From assembly GCA_049969935.1 (NCBI GenBank), contig JBMFNX010000005.1:1-59982 (forward strand): DNA of 59,982 nt, read 5' to 3'. Positions 52,761 through 59,982 of this stretch are shown one piece after another. Each line of letters opens with the position of its first letter. The stretch's first letter is position 1. The notes under the pieces were generated by a model. The model was not told the origin of the DNA and ran no database searches. It worked only from the letters and a program-made list of their open reading frames with translations. A program made the position numbers and the translations under genes. The stretch comes from JACIWG01 sp049969935 (lineage in GTDB: Archaea > Thermoproteota > Nitrososphaeria > JACIWG01).

Positions 52761-53366
52761 ATGCATTCAGAAGGAGAAGATGGTTTGACTTCAAATCCTG
52801 TTTACAAAATTTTGCCGAAACAATTTTACATTAGAGACTCTGAAATTGTAGCCCAAAAACTTTTAGGAAAAATTTTAATCAGAAAACTTGATTCAAAGCT
52901 TTTAACTGGAAAGATTGTTGAAACAGAAGCATACTATAGTGAAGGAGACCCTGCATTTAGAAAGGATTTTTTGCCAAAAATTTTAAGCTTTGAACCTGGA
53001 ACAGCCTTCATTTACATGGTTCACGCAAGCTGGCTGCTAAACATTATTTCATATGATAAGATTTTTGGTGGAGTACTTATTAGGGCTATAGAGCCTATTG
53101 AAGGAATTGATGTAATGAAGAAGTTTAGAAGAATTGAAAGCACATCTAATTTAACAAATGGTCCGGGAAAATTGACTAAAGCAATGTGTATCACAAAAGA
53201 TTTGAATGGACTAAAAGTTTTTGATAAAAGAAGCATGTTAAACGTCTGTTCCGGAAACGGGGAAAAGATCGAGATAGTTTCATCTTATAGGATTGGTGTA
53301 AAAAGGGATTTGGATAGAAAACTCAGATTTTTTATTAGCGGAAACAGTTTTGTTTCAAAACATTAA
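52761..53366 (+). CDS. DNA-3-methyladenine glycosylase (AAG/MPG type)
   Basis: 201 residues. Family pieces in order: SEIVAQKLLGKILIRKL, GKIVETEAYYSEGDPAF (the glutamate in ETEAY activates water), PGTAFIYMVHASWLLNII (degenerate form of the YVYxxYGxHxxxN motif, where the N is kept) and NGPGKLTKAMCI. It removes alkylated or deaminated purines from DNA. The tyrosine-histidine residues in the third motif are partly changed (FIYMVHASW), so activity or substrate range may be altered. Co-transcribed with glycerate kinase by position only (6 bases). Confidence 0.85.
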   Translation: MHSEGEDGLTSNPVYKILPKQFYIRDSEIVAQKLLGKILIRKLDSKLLTGKIVETEAYYSEGDPAFRKDFLPKILSFEPGTAFIYMVHASWLLNIISYDKIFGGVLIRAIEPIEGIDVMKKFRRIESTSNLTNGPGKLTKAMCITKDLNGLKVFDKRSMLNVCSGNGEKIEIVSSYRIGVKRDLDRKLRFFISGNSFVSKH

Positions 53367-53368
53367 AT

Positions 53369-54421
53369 TTAGGCCCTAATAATATTGTGTCCTGAAGCCT
53401 TTCTAAGCCTATTCTGTACAGCAAAAAGGATTCCTTTCATCGGCAACCCTTCAGCATATATTTTATCAACGTTAAGCTCATCCATTAATCTTAAACTTTT
53501 GAAAAGATTGTGTGCAATACTGTAGGGTTCACTTCTTGAACCCAAGACTATGATATTGAAGGATTCTGGATAAAGTTCACATGTTTCTTTAGTGGCCAGG
53601 ATACCAACCTTTAAACCCTTCAGCATATCTTCTCGAGCAAGTTCAATAATCTTTTTTACAACCATATCCAATTCGCCTTCAACAAGAAACATCGGCGCTT
53701 TTGGAGCATAATGCCTGTACTTCATTCCAGGAGCTTCTGCGACAAGCTGATAGGGCTTTTCAGCCAAGGCTGCTTCACTAACATCCACTCTTCCAATCAC
53801 GTTCTCAATTTCCTCTAAAGGTATAGCACCAGGCCTCAAGAGTTTAGGAGTGTCCAATTGAATGTTTAAAATTGTGGACTCTACACCATATAAGGTTTCT
53901 CCGCCATCAATTATCAAATCAATTTTACCATACAAGTCCTTTATCACATGCTCTGCAGTAGTAGGGCTTGGTCTTGATGAAATATTAGCACTGGGGGCAG
54001 CAATTGGAGTCTTAGATTCTCTAATCAAAGCTAAAGCTATCGGATGAGCTGGCATTCGGACAGCTACAGTTGGAAGGTAAGCTGAAACTTCTGGAGGAAC
54101 TTCACTTCTCCTTTTAAATATTAGGGTTAATGGGCCGGGCCAAAAACGTTCTATAAGCTTTATAGCCTTTTCAGGGACATCGTAGGCGACCCTATTAAGT
54201 TGGCTTATGTCTGAAACATGTACTATCAGAGGGTTATCGATCGGACGCCCCTTTACCTCAAAAATTTTTCTAATTGCTTTAGAGTTGAATGTGTCAGCGC
54301 CTAGACCGTAAACTGTTTCAGTTGGGAAAGCTACAAGTTTTCCATCAATAATAAATTTTGCAGCATATTTTATCGTAGACTGGTCAGGATTCAATGGATC
54401 AATTTTAACTATTCCAGTCAC
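53369..54421 (-). CDS. sua5: threonylcarbamoyl-AMP synthase, Sua5 type
   Basis: 350 residues: the YrdC domain (about 1-205) with LVAFPTETVYGLGADTFNS, the KGRPIDNPLIVHVSD loop, and TPIAAPSANISSRPSPTT. The PGMKYRHYAPKAP linker and the Sua5 C-terminal domain (about 240-345) follow. It makes threonylcarbamoyl-AMP from threonine, bicarbonate and ATP, the first step of t6A at position 37 of ANN-reading tRNAs. The two-domain form is typical of archaea. Convergent with the glycosylase gene by 2 bases and divergent from hisC. Confidence 0.95.
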   Translation of the reverse strand: MTGIVKIDPLNPDQSTIKYAAKFIIDGKLVAFPTETVYGLGADTFNSKAIRKIFEVKGRPIDNPLIVHVSDISQLNRVAYDVPEKAIKLIERFWPGPLTLIFKRRSEVPPEVSAYLPTVAVRMPAHPIALALIRESKTPIAAPSANISSRPSPTTAEHVIKDLYGKIDLIIDGGETLYGVESTILNIQLDTPKLLRPGAIPLEEIENVIGRVDVSEAALAEKPYQLVAEAPGMKYRHYAPKAPMFLVEGELDMVVKKIIELAREDMLKGLKVGILATKETCELYPESFNIIVLGSRSEPYSIAHNLFKSLRLMDELNVDKIYAEGLPMKGILFAVQNRLRKASGHNIIRA

Positions 54422-54511
54422 ATCCGTTCCCTATTATATGATGAACTATAAAGGTTAAAAAATTGTCTGATATGTAAAGCAAAAATATGATAGTATGATT
54501 ACCTAAGGAAG

Positions 54512-55606
54512 ATGAAGATTAGAAGAGTGTTTGAAAATTTTACTCCATATGAGTGGGAAATTTCAAGCCAAGAGGTTGCAAAAATTGCTAACATACCCGT
54601 AGAACAGGTTTTGAGACTTGACACGAACGCTTCACCATATACTCCCACAAGATGGTTAAATGAGATTGCAAAAATTTTACCCAATTTACAGGTAAACCAG
54701 TATCCTGACACAAAGTACACTGAACTTTTGAATAAAATTTGTGACTACAATAATGTTAGAGAAGATAATGTTGTAGTAACTAATGGTGCGGACGAGGGAA
54801 TAGATATTGTTACAAAAACGTTTGTAGATTATGGCGATAAGGTTATCGTTTCTACACCAACTTATTCTATGCTAAAAATATCTTCGCAGATAGCTGGAGC
54901 AAAAGTTTTAGAGGTTTCAAGAAAAATACCCGATTTCAGAGACAATATAGAGGAGATTGTTAAAGTATGTAATAGGGAGAAGGCTAATGTGATATTCTTT
55001 TGCAACCCTAACAATCCTACGGGAAACTTTACCGAAATCGAGAAGTTGAAATTGGTTGCTGAAGAAACAAGTTCTTGGATTATAGTTGATGAAGCATATT
55101 ATGAATATTGTGGTAAAACAGCTGCAAACCTAATATCTAGGTACACTAATGTGGTGATAATAAGAACACTTTCAAAAGCATTTTCTTTGGCTGGAGCGAG
55201 AATAGGATACATGTTAGCTAACGAAGATACTGTTAAAAAATTGAATCTTGTAAGGCCACCAAATTCCCTATCCACAATTTCTATTAAATTGGGTGCAATA
55301 GCACTATCAGACATTAATCAAATGAGAGAATGGGTTAATGAGATTGTTAGAGAAAGGGAAAGATTATTTAGCATGCTAAATTCGATGAAAAATATTGAAA
55401 CGTATCCAAGTGAAACAAATTTCCTACTTTTCAGGATAAAAGGTTTAGATGCGAACATGGTTCACAAAAAACTATTTAGAAAAGGTATATGTGTTAGAAA
55501 TCTGAGCAATGTTAAAGGATTAGAAAACTGTTTAAGAGTAACAATAGGGACAAGAGAACAGAATGAAAAATTTTTGAGTGAACTAAAAAATATAGTTGAA
55601 CCCTAA
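54512..55606 (+). CDS. hisC: histidinol-phosphate aminotransferase or related class I/II aminotransferase
   Basis: 364 residues, fold-type I PLP enzyme. The N-terminal segment RLDTNASPYTPTRWLNEIA, the phosphate-binding VTNGADEGIDIV, FFCNPNNPTGNF and the aspartate in IIVDEAYYEY are present, with the Schiff-base lysine in RTLSKAFSLAGAR near 219-231, and later the RVTIGT segment. The family transaminates imidazole-acetol phosphate to histidinol phosphate; many archaeal paralogues act on other amino acids. No other his gene is nearby, which leaves substrate use open. It stops 8 bases from the convergent URO-D gene. Confidence 0.85.
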   Translation: MKIRRVFENFTPYEWEISSQEVAKIANIPVEQVLRLDTNASPYTPTRWLNEIAKILPNLQVNQYPDTKYTELLNKICDYNNVREDNVVVTNGADEGIDIVTKTFVDYGDKVIVSTPTYSMLKISSQIAGAKVLEVSRKIPDFRDNIEEIVKVCNREKANVIFFCNPNNPTGNFTEIEKLKLVAEETSSWIIVDEAYYEYCGKTAANLISRYTNVVIIRTLSKAFSLAGARIGYMLANEDTVKKLNLVRPPNSLSTISIKLGAIALSDINQMREWVNEIVRERERLFSMLNSMKNIETYPSETNFLLFRIKGLDANMVHKKLFRKGICVRNLSNVKGLENCLRVTIGTREQNEKFLSELKNIVEP

Positions 55607-55614
55607 AAGAAAGG

Positions 55615-56760
55615 TTACCTTAAAGGATATTTCCCATATTTTCTAGCTTCATCAACCATTATGAAAATGTTTTCAGGCTTAACGTCAGAATGAAGTGAAT
55701 TGCTTGAGGCCAGTATGTATCCTCCGCCTTTAGCTGCTGCATCAATACATCTTCTCACATCTTTTCTCACATCTTCTTCGCTTCCAAATGGTAGAACATA
55801 TCTGCAGTCAACGTTTCCAGCTAAACATATTCTGTGACCATACCTTTCTTTGACATCCTTCAAATCCATTGCACCAGGCTCAATAGGATGTAAGCCAGTA
55901 ATGCCTGTTCCAATAAGGTCTTCTATGATCATGTACAGGTTACCATCTGAATGCTTCATTACAGGAACATCATATTTTCTTGCAATTTCAACTATTTTAG
56001 CCAAATTTTGGAATTCATATTGTCTTAAAAGTTTTGGGTTAACAAGTGGACCATTATTATCGGCATAGTCATCGGTCACCCAAACGACTTCAACACCAGC
56101 CTTAATCATTGCCTCAGTAAGCCTCTGAAATGCTCTAGCATATTTTTCTAAAAGCTTTTTAGCGAAATCAGGGTTCTTGTAAAAGTCTACTGAAATCTTG
56201 TCTATACCACCTCTCGCCTGAAAAGCCATGTGCCATCCACTGTGAACCTGTCCCATGACAACAATATCCTTATCTTTATATGGCTTTATTATTTCATCCA
56301 TCATCTCCATAATGTCCGGATGAAAACCGTCTGGCAGCTCAAACTTTTCAAGGTCTTCAGGAGTTCTTATTACTCCATCAACAAAGTATGTTGTCTTCGC
56401 CCTCTCGCTCGTCTGCATTATTCTACCCCATTGGTCAACAAACCTTTTGCTGTCAACAAACTTTGGCTCATAATCTTTTGTTACAAGAGAATAGTCTGAG
56501 ATGAATGGTGCACCGTCAAAGTCCAGCTTCATGCAGGCTTCAACCAAAGCCCTCCTATAGTTTACTGCAGAATACCAAGCTTTACCCAACCCCTTTTCTG
56601 AAACACCTTTACCAAACTTTGTTAACCCAAAACCAAGCTTTTTGTTTAAAACGGCTTCTACAATGGGAGGATCCATGCTCAAGTCAGCTATGGGAACAAG
56701 GTCTGGTTCCCTATGCTCTAATGCAGTAAAAAACCTGTCCCTATGATTCAACCACCACAC
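55615..56760 (-). CDS. second uroporphyrinogen decarboxylase-like protein
   Basis: 381 residues. It starts RDRFFTALEHREPDLVPIADLSMDP, the URO-D-like opening. The barrel includes MKHSDGNLY in the position where methyltransferase-type members hold HxC; here it is HSD, so the cysteine zinc ligand is missing. It ends with GYILASSNSLHSDVKPENI, the typical last motif. It lies directly after the dehydrogenase gene (stop at 56761, start at 56760) and is co-transcribed with the sugar transporter half-operon. A role in handling a methylated or aromatic compound brought in by that transporter is possible. Confidence 0.82.
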   Translation of the reverse strand: MWWLNHRDRFFTALEHREPDLVPIADLSMDPPIVEAVLNKKLGFGLTKFGKGVSEKGLGKAWYSAVNYRRALVEACMKLDFDGAPFISDYSLVTKDYEPKFVDSKRFVDQWGRIMQTSERAKTTYFVDGVIRTPEDLEKFELPDGFHPDIMEMMDEIIKPYKDKDIVVMGQVHSGWHMAFQARGGIDKISVDFYKNPDFAKKLLEKYARAFQRLTEAMIKAGVEVVWVTDDYADNNGPLVNPKLLRQYEFQNLAKIVEIARKYDVPVMKHSDGNLYMIIEDLIGTGITGLHPIEPGAMDLKDVKERYGHRICLAGNVDCRYVLPFGSEEDVRKDVRRCIDAAAKGGGYILASSNSLHSDVKPENIFIMVDEARKYGKYPLR

Positions 56761-57762
56761 CTATTTCCTTACATAGTTTATTGCTTCAGGGTTTAATGCG
56801 AATTTTGGCACTTCACCTCTTAACGCCTGCTCTATCTGCTCCTCTATAATAGCATCACATCTCATAAAGTTTTCTAGACTTGCACCTCCAACATGCGGGG
56901 TTATGATAACATTGTCTAAGGTGAATAGTGGATTATCTGGTTCAGGAGGCTCCTTCTCCATAACATCCAGTCCAGCTGCAAGAATCCATTTTTCCTTCAA
57001 AGCCTTGTAAAGTGCTTTTTCATCGACAATAGGGCCTCTTGCAGCATTAATCAATATAGCATTCTTTTTCATCATTTTAAGCTCCTTTTCACTAATAAGA
57101 TGCCTTGTCTCCGGGTTCAGTGGACAGTGTATTGTAACAATGTCCGCTTCCTTTAACAGCCTTTCTAGTGGCACAAGTTCAGCATTAACTTCTCTAGCTT
57201 TCTCAGGCTTAGTGTATGGGTCAAATGCTAAAATTTTCATGTCTAAACCATTGCATAGTTTTGCAACCTTTGTTCCAATAGCGCCTAAACCTATGATACC
57301 CAATGTCTTACCATAAAGTTCAAATGGAGTATGAGTTGAATAATATTTTTTCTGTACTTCTGTCCATGTTTCAGGCCTAGTTGATTTAACACAATCGACA
57401 ATACCTCTTGCCACAGCATAAATTAGTGCAAGAGTATGTTCTGCCACGGTTTCAGCGTTAACTCCAGGCAAAATTGTTACAAAAACACCATGTTTTGTAG
57501 CCTCAGGAATGTTAACATTATCGTATCCAACACCAAATCTTGCAACAATCTTCAACTTTGATGCAACATCAAAAACTCTTTTCGTGTAAGGTTCGCTTGC
57601 TGCAACAACAGCGTCAACATCACCTATTACACTAACAAGCTCATCCTCATTCAACCACCTACCAAAGGGATTTTGTCTAAACTCATACTTTTTTCTAAAG
57701 TCTTCTGAAAAAAGTTCAGCAGGCTTACCAAGTATCATATTTAAAACAACAGGCTTTTCCAA
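56761..57762 (-). CDS. D-2-hydroxyacid dehydrogenase (phosphoglycerate dehydrogenase-like)
   Basis: 333 residues. NAD-binding GKTLGIIGLGAIGTKVAKL near 147-165, catalytic arginine in INAARGPIVDE (near 239), glutamate in LDVMEKEPPE and histidine in ITPHVGG (near 293), in the family order. It lacks the C-terminal ACT domain of SerA, so a hydroxypyruvate/glyoxylate reductase or similar role is as likely as serine biosynthesis. With the glycerate kinase and Ldh_2-type enzyme in the same window it could interconvert glycerate and hydroxypyruvate. It starts 76 bases after the MalG-like gene. Confidence 0.88.
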   Translation of the reverse strand: MEKPVVLNMILGKPAELFSEDFRKKYEFRQNPFGRWLNEDELVSVIGDVDAVVAASEPYTKRVFDVASKLKIVARFGVGYDNVNIPEATKHGVFVTILPGVNAETVAEHTLALIYAVARGIVDCVKSTRPETWTEVQKKYYSTHTPFELYGKTLGIIGLGAIGTKVAKLCNGLDMKILAFDPYTKPEKAREVNAELVPLERLLKEADIVTIHCPLNPETRHLISEKELKMMKKNAILINAARGPIVDEKALYKALKEKWILAAGLDVMEKEPPEPDNPLFTLDNVIITPHVGGASLENFMRCDAIIEEQIEQALRGEVPKFALNPEAINYVRK

Positions 57763-57838
57763 TTTACATCAACTAAAAAGATTGGAAAATAAGTGATTTA
57801 AATTTTTTAAAAAAAAAGTAAAAGAGTAAAAAGGTAGG

Positions 57839-58696
57839 CTATCTTTTAACTGCTCCAGCGGTTAAGCCGGCAACAATATATCGTTGTATTGCAAAGAACA
57901 TGAGTGTAGGTGGGAGTGTTGCGACAAAGCTTGCAGCCATAAGCCTATCCCATGGAACAAAGTCAGCCTTCATATAATTCAGTATTCCAATGGACACAAC
58001 TTGCAAATCCGTTCTAGATATGAGTATTAGAGGGAAAAGGACATTATTCCATGCAAGAATGAATGCGTATGTTGCGGTTGCAACGATTCCTGGAGTAGAG
58101 AGTGGAAAGACTATCCTAAATATTGTTTGGAATCTGCTACAACCGTCTATGAAGGCGGCTTCCTCGATATCTACAGGGATCGTTTGGAAAAATCCTCGGA
58201 GCATCCAAAGCGTATAAGGTAATGCATTAGACAATAATGCGAGAATCAATCCTGTGGGAGTATTCACTAGCTTCCATATTGAGAAGAGAAAGAATATTGG
58301 AACCATGATGACTACTGTTGGGAAAACGTAGGCGAAAAGGGACATGCTTGAAAGTATGTCCTTTCCTGGAAAACGCATTCTAGCCAAAGCATAGCCACCG
58401 AGCATTCCAAGAAAAGTGGAAATGGACATTACAATTAATGAGATGTAAATGCTATTGATCATGTATGGTGTTAGTGTGCTCCCGACAGTTACATGTTCTT
58501 CACCAAATCCAAAAATTGCTAAGATAGAGCTTATAGAAAATTCTCTTGGAAATACAAGGCCCTCATATATTTCCCTTTCAGGCCTGAAGGCTGTAATAAT
58601 CATCCAGTATAATGGGAGTATCGTCCATACAAGTATGGTGATCGCGCAAACGTAAATAACAAGCCTTTTGATGGACGTGAAGCGACCTTTTTTCAA
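57839..58696 (-). CDS. carbohydrate ABC transporter permease, MalG type
   Basis: 285 residues, six spans. The EAA loop is EEAAFIDGCSRFQTIFRIVF near 178-197. The N-terminal ILPLYWMIITAFRPEREIYEG is the MalG signature, and the C-terminus ends with QRYIVAGLTAGAVKR. It pairs with the MalF-like permease, whose stop lies 5 bases upstream. The ATPase is not in this operon. Substrate is a sugar, oligosaccharide or polyol. Confidence 0.92.
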   Translation of the reverse strand: MKKGRFTSIKRLVIYVCAITILVWTILPLYWMIITAFRPEREIYEGLVFPREFSISSILAIFGFGEEHVTVGSTLTPYMINSIYISLIVMSISTFLGMLGGYALARMRFPGKDILSSMSLFAYVFPTVVIMVPIFFLFSIWKLVNTPTGLILALLSNALPYTLWMLRGFFQTIPVDIEEAAFIDGCSRFQTIFRIVFPLSTPGIVATATYAFILAWNNVLFPLILISRTDLQVVSIGILNYMKADFVPWDRLMAASFVATLPPTLMFFAIQRYIVAGLTAGAVKR

Positions 58697-58701
58697 CCCA
58701 T

Positions 58702-59559
58702 TTACCTCCTAAGAGCCCAAAGTATAACTGAAATTAATGCTAAGAAAATGGGTACAGTTAAAACTGAGACGGCTGCTGCCACACCAATATCGAACCTTGA
58801 GAATGCTTGAAAATATATGTATATTGGGATTATATGCGTAATGTATCCTGGCCCCCCTCTGGTTAAAAAGAATATTGTATCGAACTCTCCAAAAGTCCAT
58901 ATTGTTGAAAGGAGGCATACAATGAGCATGACATACTTTATTCCTGGAACCGTTATATGTCTGAACCTATGCCAAGCATTTGCGCCATCAATTTCAGCTG
59001 CCTCATAAAGGCTTTTCGGTATTGTCTGCAGAGCGCCTAGAAAGTTGACCATGAAAAAAGGTATACCCTTCCAAACGTTGACGTAAATGATGGAGGGGAC
59101 AACGTAATCTGGTCCAAGCCAGAATATTTTGACACCAAAAAGTGATTTTAATATCATGTTCGCTAATCCAAGGTTATAGTCAAAGAACCAAAAGAATATT
59201 GCCGCTACAACAAACAATGGTATACCCCAAGGTATTACGGCGACCGCTCTTACAATAGACCTGCCCTTGAACTCCTGCGACAGCAGTATTGCGAAAGCTA
59301 AGCCTAAAAGCAGCTTAAGCACCACCGATATTGTAGTATAAAATGTGGATATATATAGTGAATAGTAGAATAGGGGGTCCCTGACAATTTCAATATAGTT
59401 TTTTAGTCCAGAAAACACTGCCTCATATCCGAAGTATTTCGTGAAAAAGCTAATGTAGATTACATATAAGAATGGGAAGAAGAGTACAAAAAATAGTAGG
59501 AAGAAGGCGGGCGTTGAGAAGGCGTATCCTTCTAACGCCTCACGCACTTTAAGCCTCAT
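58702..59559 (-). CDS. carbohydrate ABC transporter permease, MalF type
   Basis: 285 residues, six spans. The EAA loop reads YEAAEIDGANAWHRFRHITV near 184-203, and FVLFFPFLYVIYISFF forms the first span. The extracellular TRGGPGYITHIIPIYIY segment (near 234-250) is characteristic of MalF/UgpA. Start is 8 bases after the stop of the truncated binding-protein gene, so the operon order is binding protein, MalF, MalG. Confidence 0.92.
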   Translation of the reverse strand: MRLKVREALEGYAFSTPAFFLLFFVLFFPFLYVIYISFFTKYFGYEAVFSGLKNYIEIVRDPLFYYSLYISTFYTTISVVLKLLLGLAFAILLSQEFKGRSIVRAVAVIPWGIPLFVVAAIFFWFFDYNLGLANMILKSLFGVKIFWLGPDYVVPSIIYVNVWKGIPFFMVNFLGALQTIPKSLYEAAEIDGANAWHRFRHITVPGIKYVMLIVCLLSTIWTFGEFDTIFFLTRGGPGYITHIIPIYIYFQAFSRFDIGVAAAVSVLTVPIFLALISVILWALRR

Positions 59560-59567
59560 ATGTGAGT

Positions 59568-59904
59568 CTACTGTCCATACGTTCTCTTTATAATATCCTT
59601 TATTTCCGCGTCCACAGTTTTTACAGCAGTGTCAACGTCCTTTTTGTCGATAAGTGTTAGAGAGAAGAGGTCTGCAACAAGGAACTTTGCGCTAACTTCA
59701 TCCATACCCTTGCAGGGTTCATTAAGTGGGTAAGTGTAATCGTAGATTGTAGGCTGAACCTTTATATAGTCTTTCCAAACCGGATCCTCTTTCGCCAACC
59801 TTTCTTGTACACTACTGAATATGGGGTATGCGGCGTAGAAGCCGCTCTTTATCATATTATAGTAAGCGTTCTTATCCTTAAATATGTATATTAGCAGGTC
59901 CTTT
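59568..59904 (-). pseudogene. 3' remnant of a sugar ABC transporter binding protein, cut by an IS end
   Basis: About 110 residues remain, from LLIYIFKDKNAYYNM to the stop after KRTYGQ. The content (ENxx-like KEDPVWKDYIKVQP, then YPLNEPCKGMDEVSAKF and a helical end with VDAEIKDIIKRTYGQ) is the C-terminal lobe of an extracytoplasmic sugar-binding protein and directly precedes malF. On the upstream side the frame runs into a transposon end: the residues before LLIYIF (RSPRHSDVGSSPK) are encoded by the IS hairpin, not by the gene. The 5' part must lie beyond the inserted element, outside the window, if it still exists. The transporter is therefore probably non-functional or uses another binding protein. 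Confidence 0.75.
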
Positions 59905-59982
59905 GGTGAACTACCCACGTCTGAATGGCGTGGGCTTCTCACTTCCTTGGCTGAACTTGCTTATCCTCTTATGGATAAGTAG
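59905..59982 (-). mobile_element. right end of an IS200/IS605-family (tnpB) element
   Basis: Two hairpins lie here: CCCACG (59914-59919) with CGTGGG (59929-59934), and CTTATCC (59960-59966) with GGATAAG (59973-59979). On the minus strand the end reads GCCCACGCCATTCAGACGTG, then GGTAGTTCAC, the form of right-end hairpins of archaeal IS605-type elements. The first hairpin lies just outside the gene, and no target duplication is expected for this family. The element reads into the window from beyond position 59982 and inserted in the sugar-binding-protein gene. Confidence 0.72.
59911..59982 (-). CDS. tnpB: C-terminus of a TnpB-type protein (cut by the window edge)
   Basis: The minus strand frame starting at 59982 is open to a TAG at 59913-59911 and gives 23 residues ending SQGSEKPTPFRRG. 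Polar tails ending in a proline/phenylalanine-arginine-glycine pattern are usual in IS200/IS605 TnpB proteins, whose last codons overlap the right-end hairpin exactly as here. TnpB is an RNA-guided nuclease whose guide RNA is made from the right end. Only the tail is visible, so the call depends on the hairpin context. Confidence 0.5.
   Translation of the reverse strand, partial: LLIHKRISKFSQGSEKPTPFRRG

Noticed and set aside
59905..59942. The first 15 codons of the 124-codon open frame at the window end as the start of a real protein
   Set aside because: They are encoded by the IS right-end hairpin (CCCACG/CGTGGG). The true gene portion begins at the junction near 59904.

Overview
The window looks like chromosomal DNA of an AT-rich, thermophilic archaeon. 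The markers are a complete reverse gyrase, archaeal Lhr helicase, zinc-lid adenylate kinase, an ADP-forming acyl-CoA synthetase alpha subunit, an archaeal PIN/ATPase/KH protein, S-layer-like secreted protein architecture, TATA-box promoters 26-32 bp before many starts, and frequent TTG/GTG starts. The Thermoproteota (TACK) side is most likely, but I cannot place it further by eye. No rRNA, tRNA or CRISPR array was seen.

Layout. 1-10,500: a small unknown gene, an RraA-like protein, an ABC-2 exporter pair, a threonine-synthase-like enzyme, adenylate kinase, acyl-CoA synthetase alpha, two membrane or secreted unknowns and an M20 peptidase. 10,600-22,300: transport. This holds an MFS carrier, a large Ig-like surface protein, a polyamine ABC system split into convergent halves (potD-potA on +, potB-potC on -) around a stand-alone Lrp/AsnC sensor domain, then an acetamidase, APC permease and phosphoesterase run. 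22,300-33,500: information processing. This holds a YbaK deacylase, the ruins of a vapBC pair, reverse gyrase, a radical SAM protein, a HAD phosphatase, and a nuclease gene followed by an SMC-like ATPase, a kleisin-like protein and a tandem winged-helix (KITE/MAGE-like) protein. 33,500-39,400: an ArsB-type permease and a cassette of Lhr helicase, an unknown and a phosphoesterase. 39,400-45,700: an ECF vitamin/metal transporter (T, S, small membrane protein, two ATPases), an orphan sugar-type ABC ATPase, spermidine/agmatine aminopropyltransferase, and an MNT/HEPN pair with a frameshifted HEPN gene. 45,700-60,000: two uroporphyrinogen-decarboxylase-like proteins, an intact vapBC, a degraded GC-rich patch, a PIN-ATPase, hydroxyacid metabolism (Ldh_2 dehydrogenase, glycerate kinase, 2-hydroxyacid dehydrogenase), DNA repair and tRNA-modification genes, HisC, and a carbohydrate ABC transporter. 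The transporter's binding-protein gene is cut at the window edge by the end of an IS200/IS605-type tnpB element.

The most interesting system is the 29.4-33.5 kb operon. The ATPase has a C-terminal head closely resembling SMC5, a short coiled coil and no visible hinge. It is followed by overlapping genes for a kleisin-like protein and a tandem winged-helix protein whose second half resembles the MAGE/Nse3 fold, and it is preceded by a RecB/Mrr-like nuclease. I read this as an archaeal SMC5/6-like complex with its kleisin and KITE partner, possibly coupled to a nuclease. Three broken loci (vapBC, HEPN, a sugar-binding protein) and a possible tnpB relic show recent turnover of toxin-antitoxin and mobile genes.
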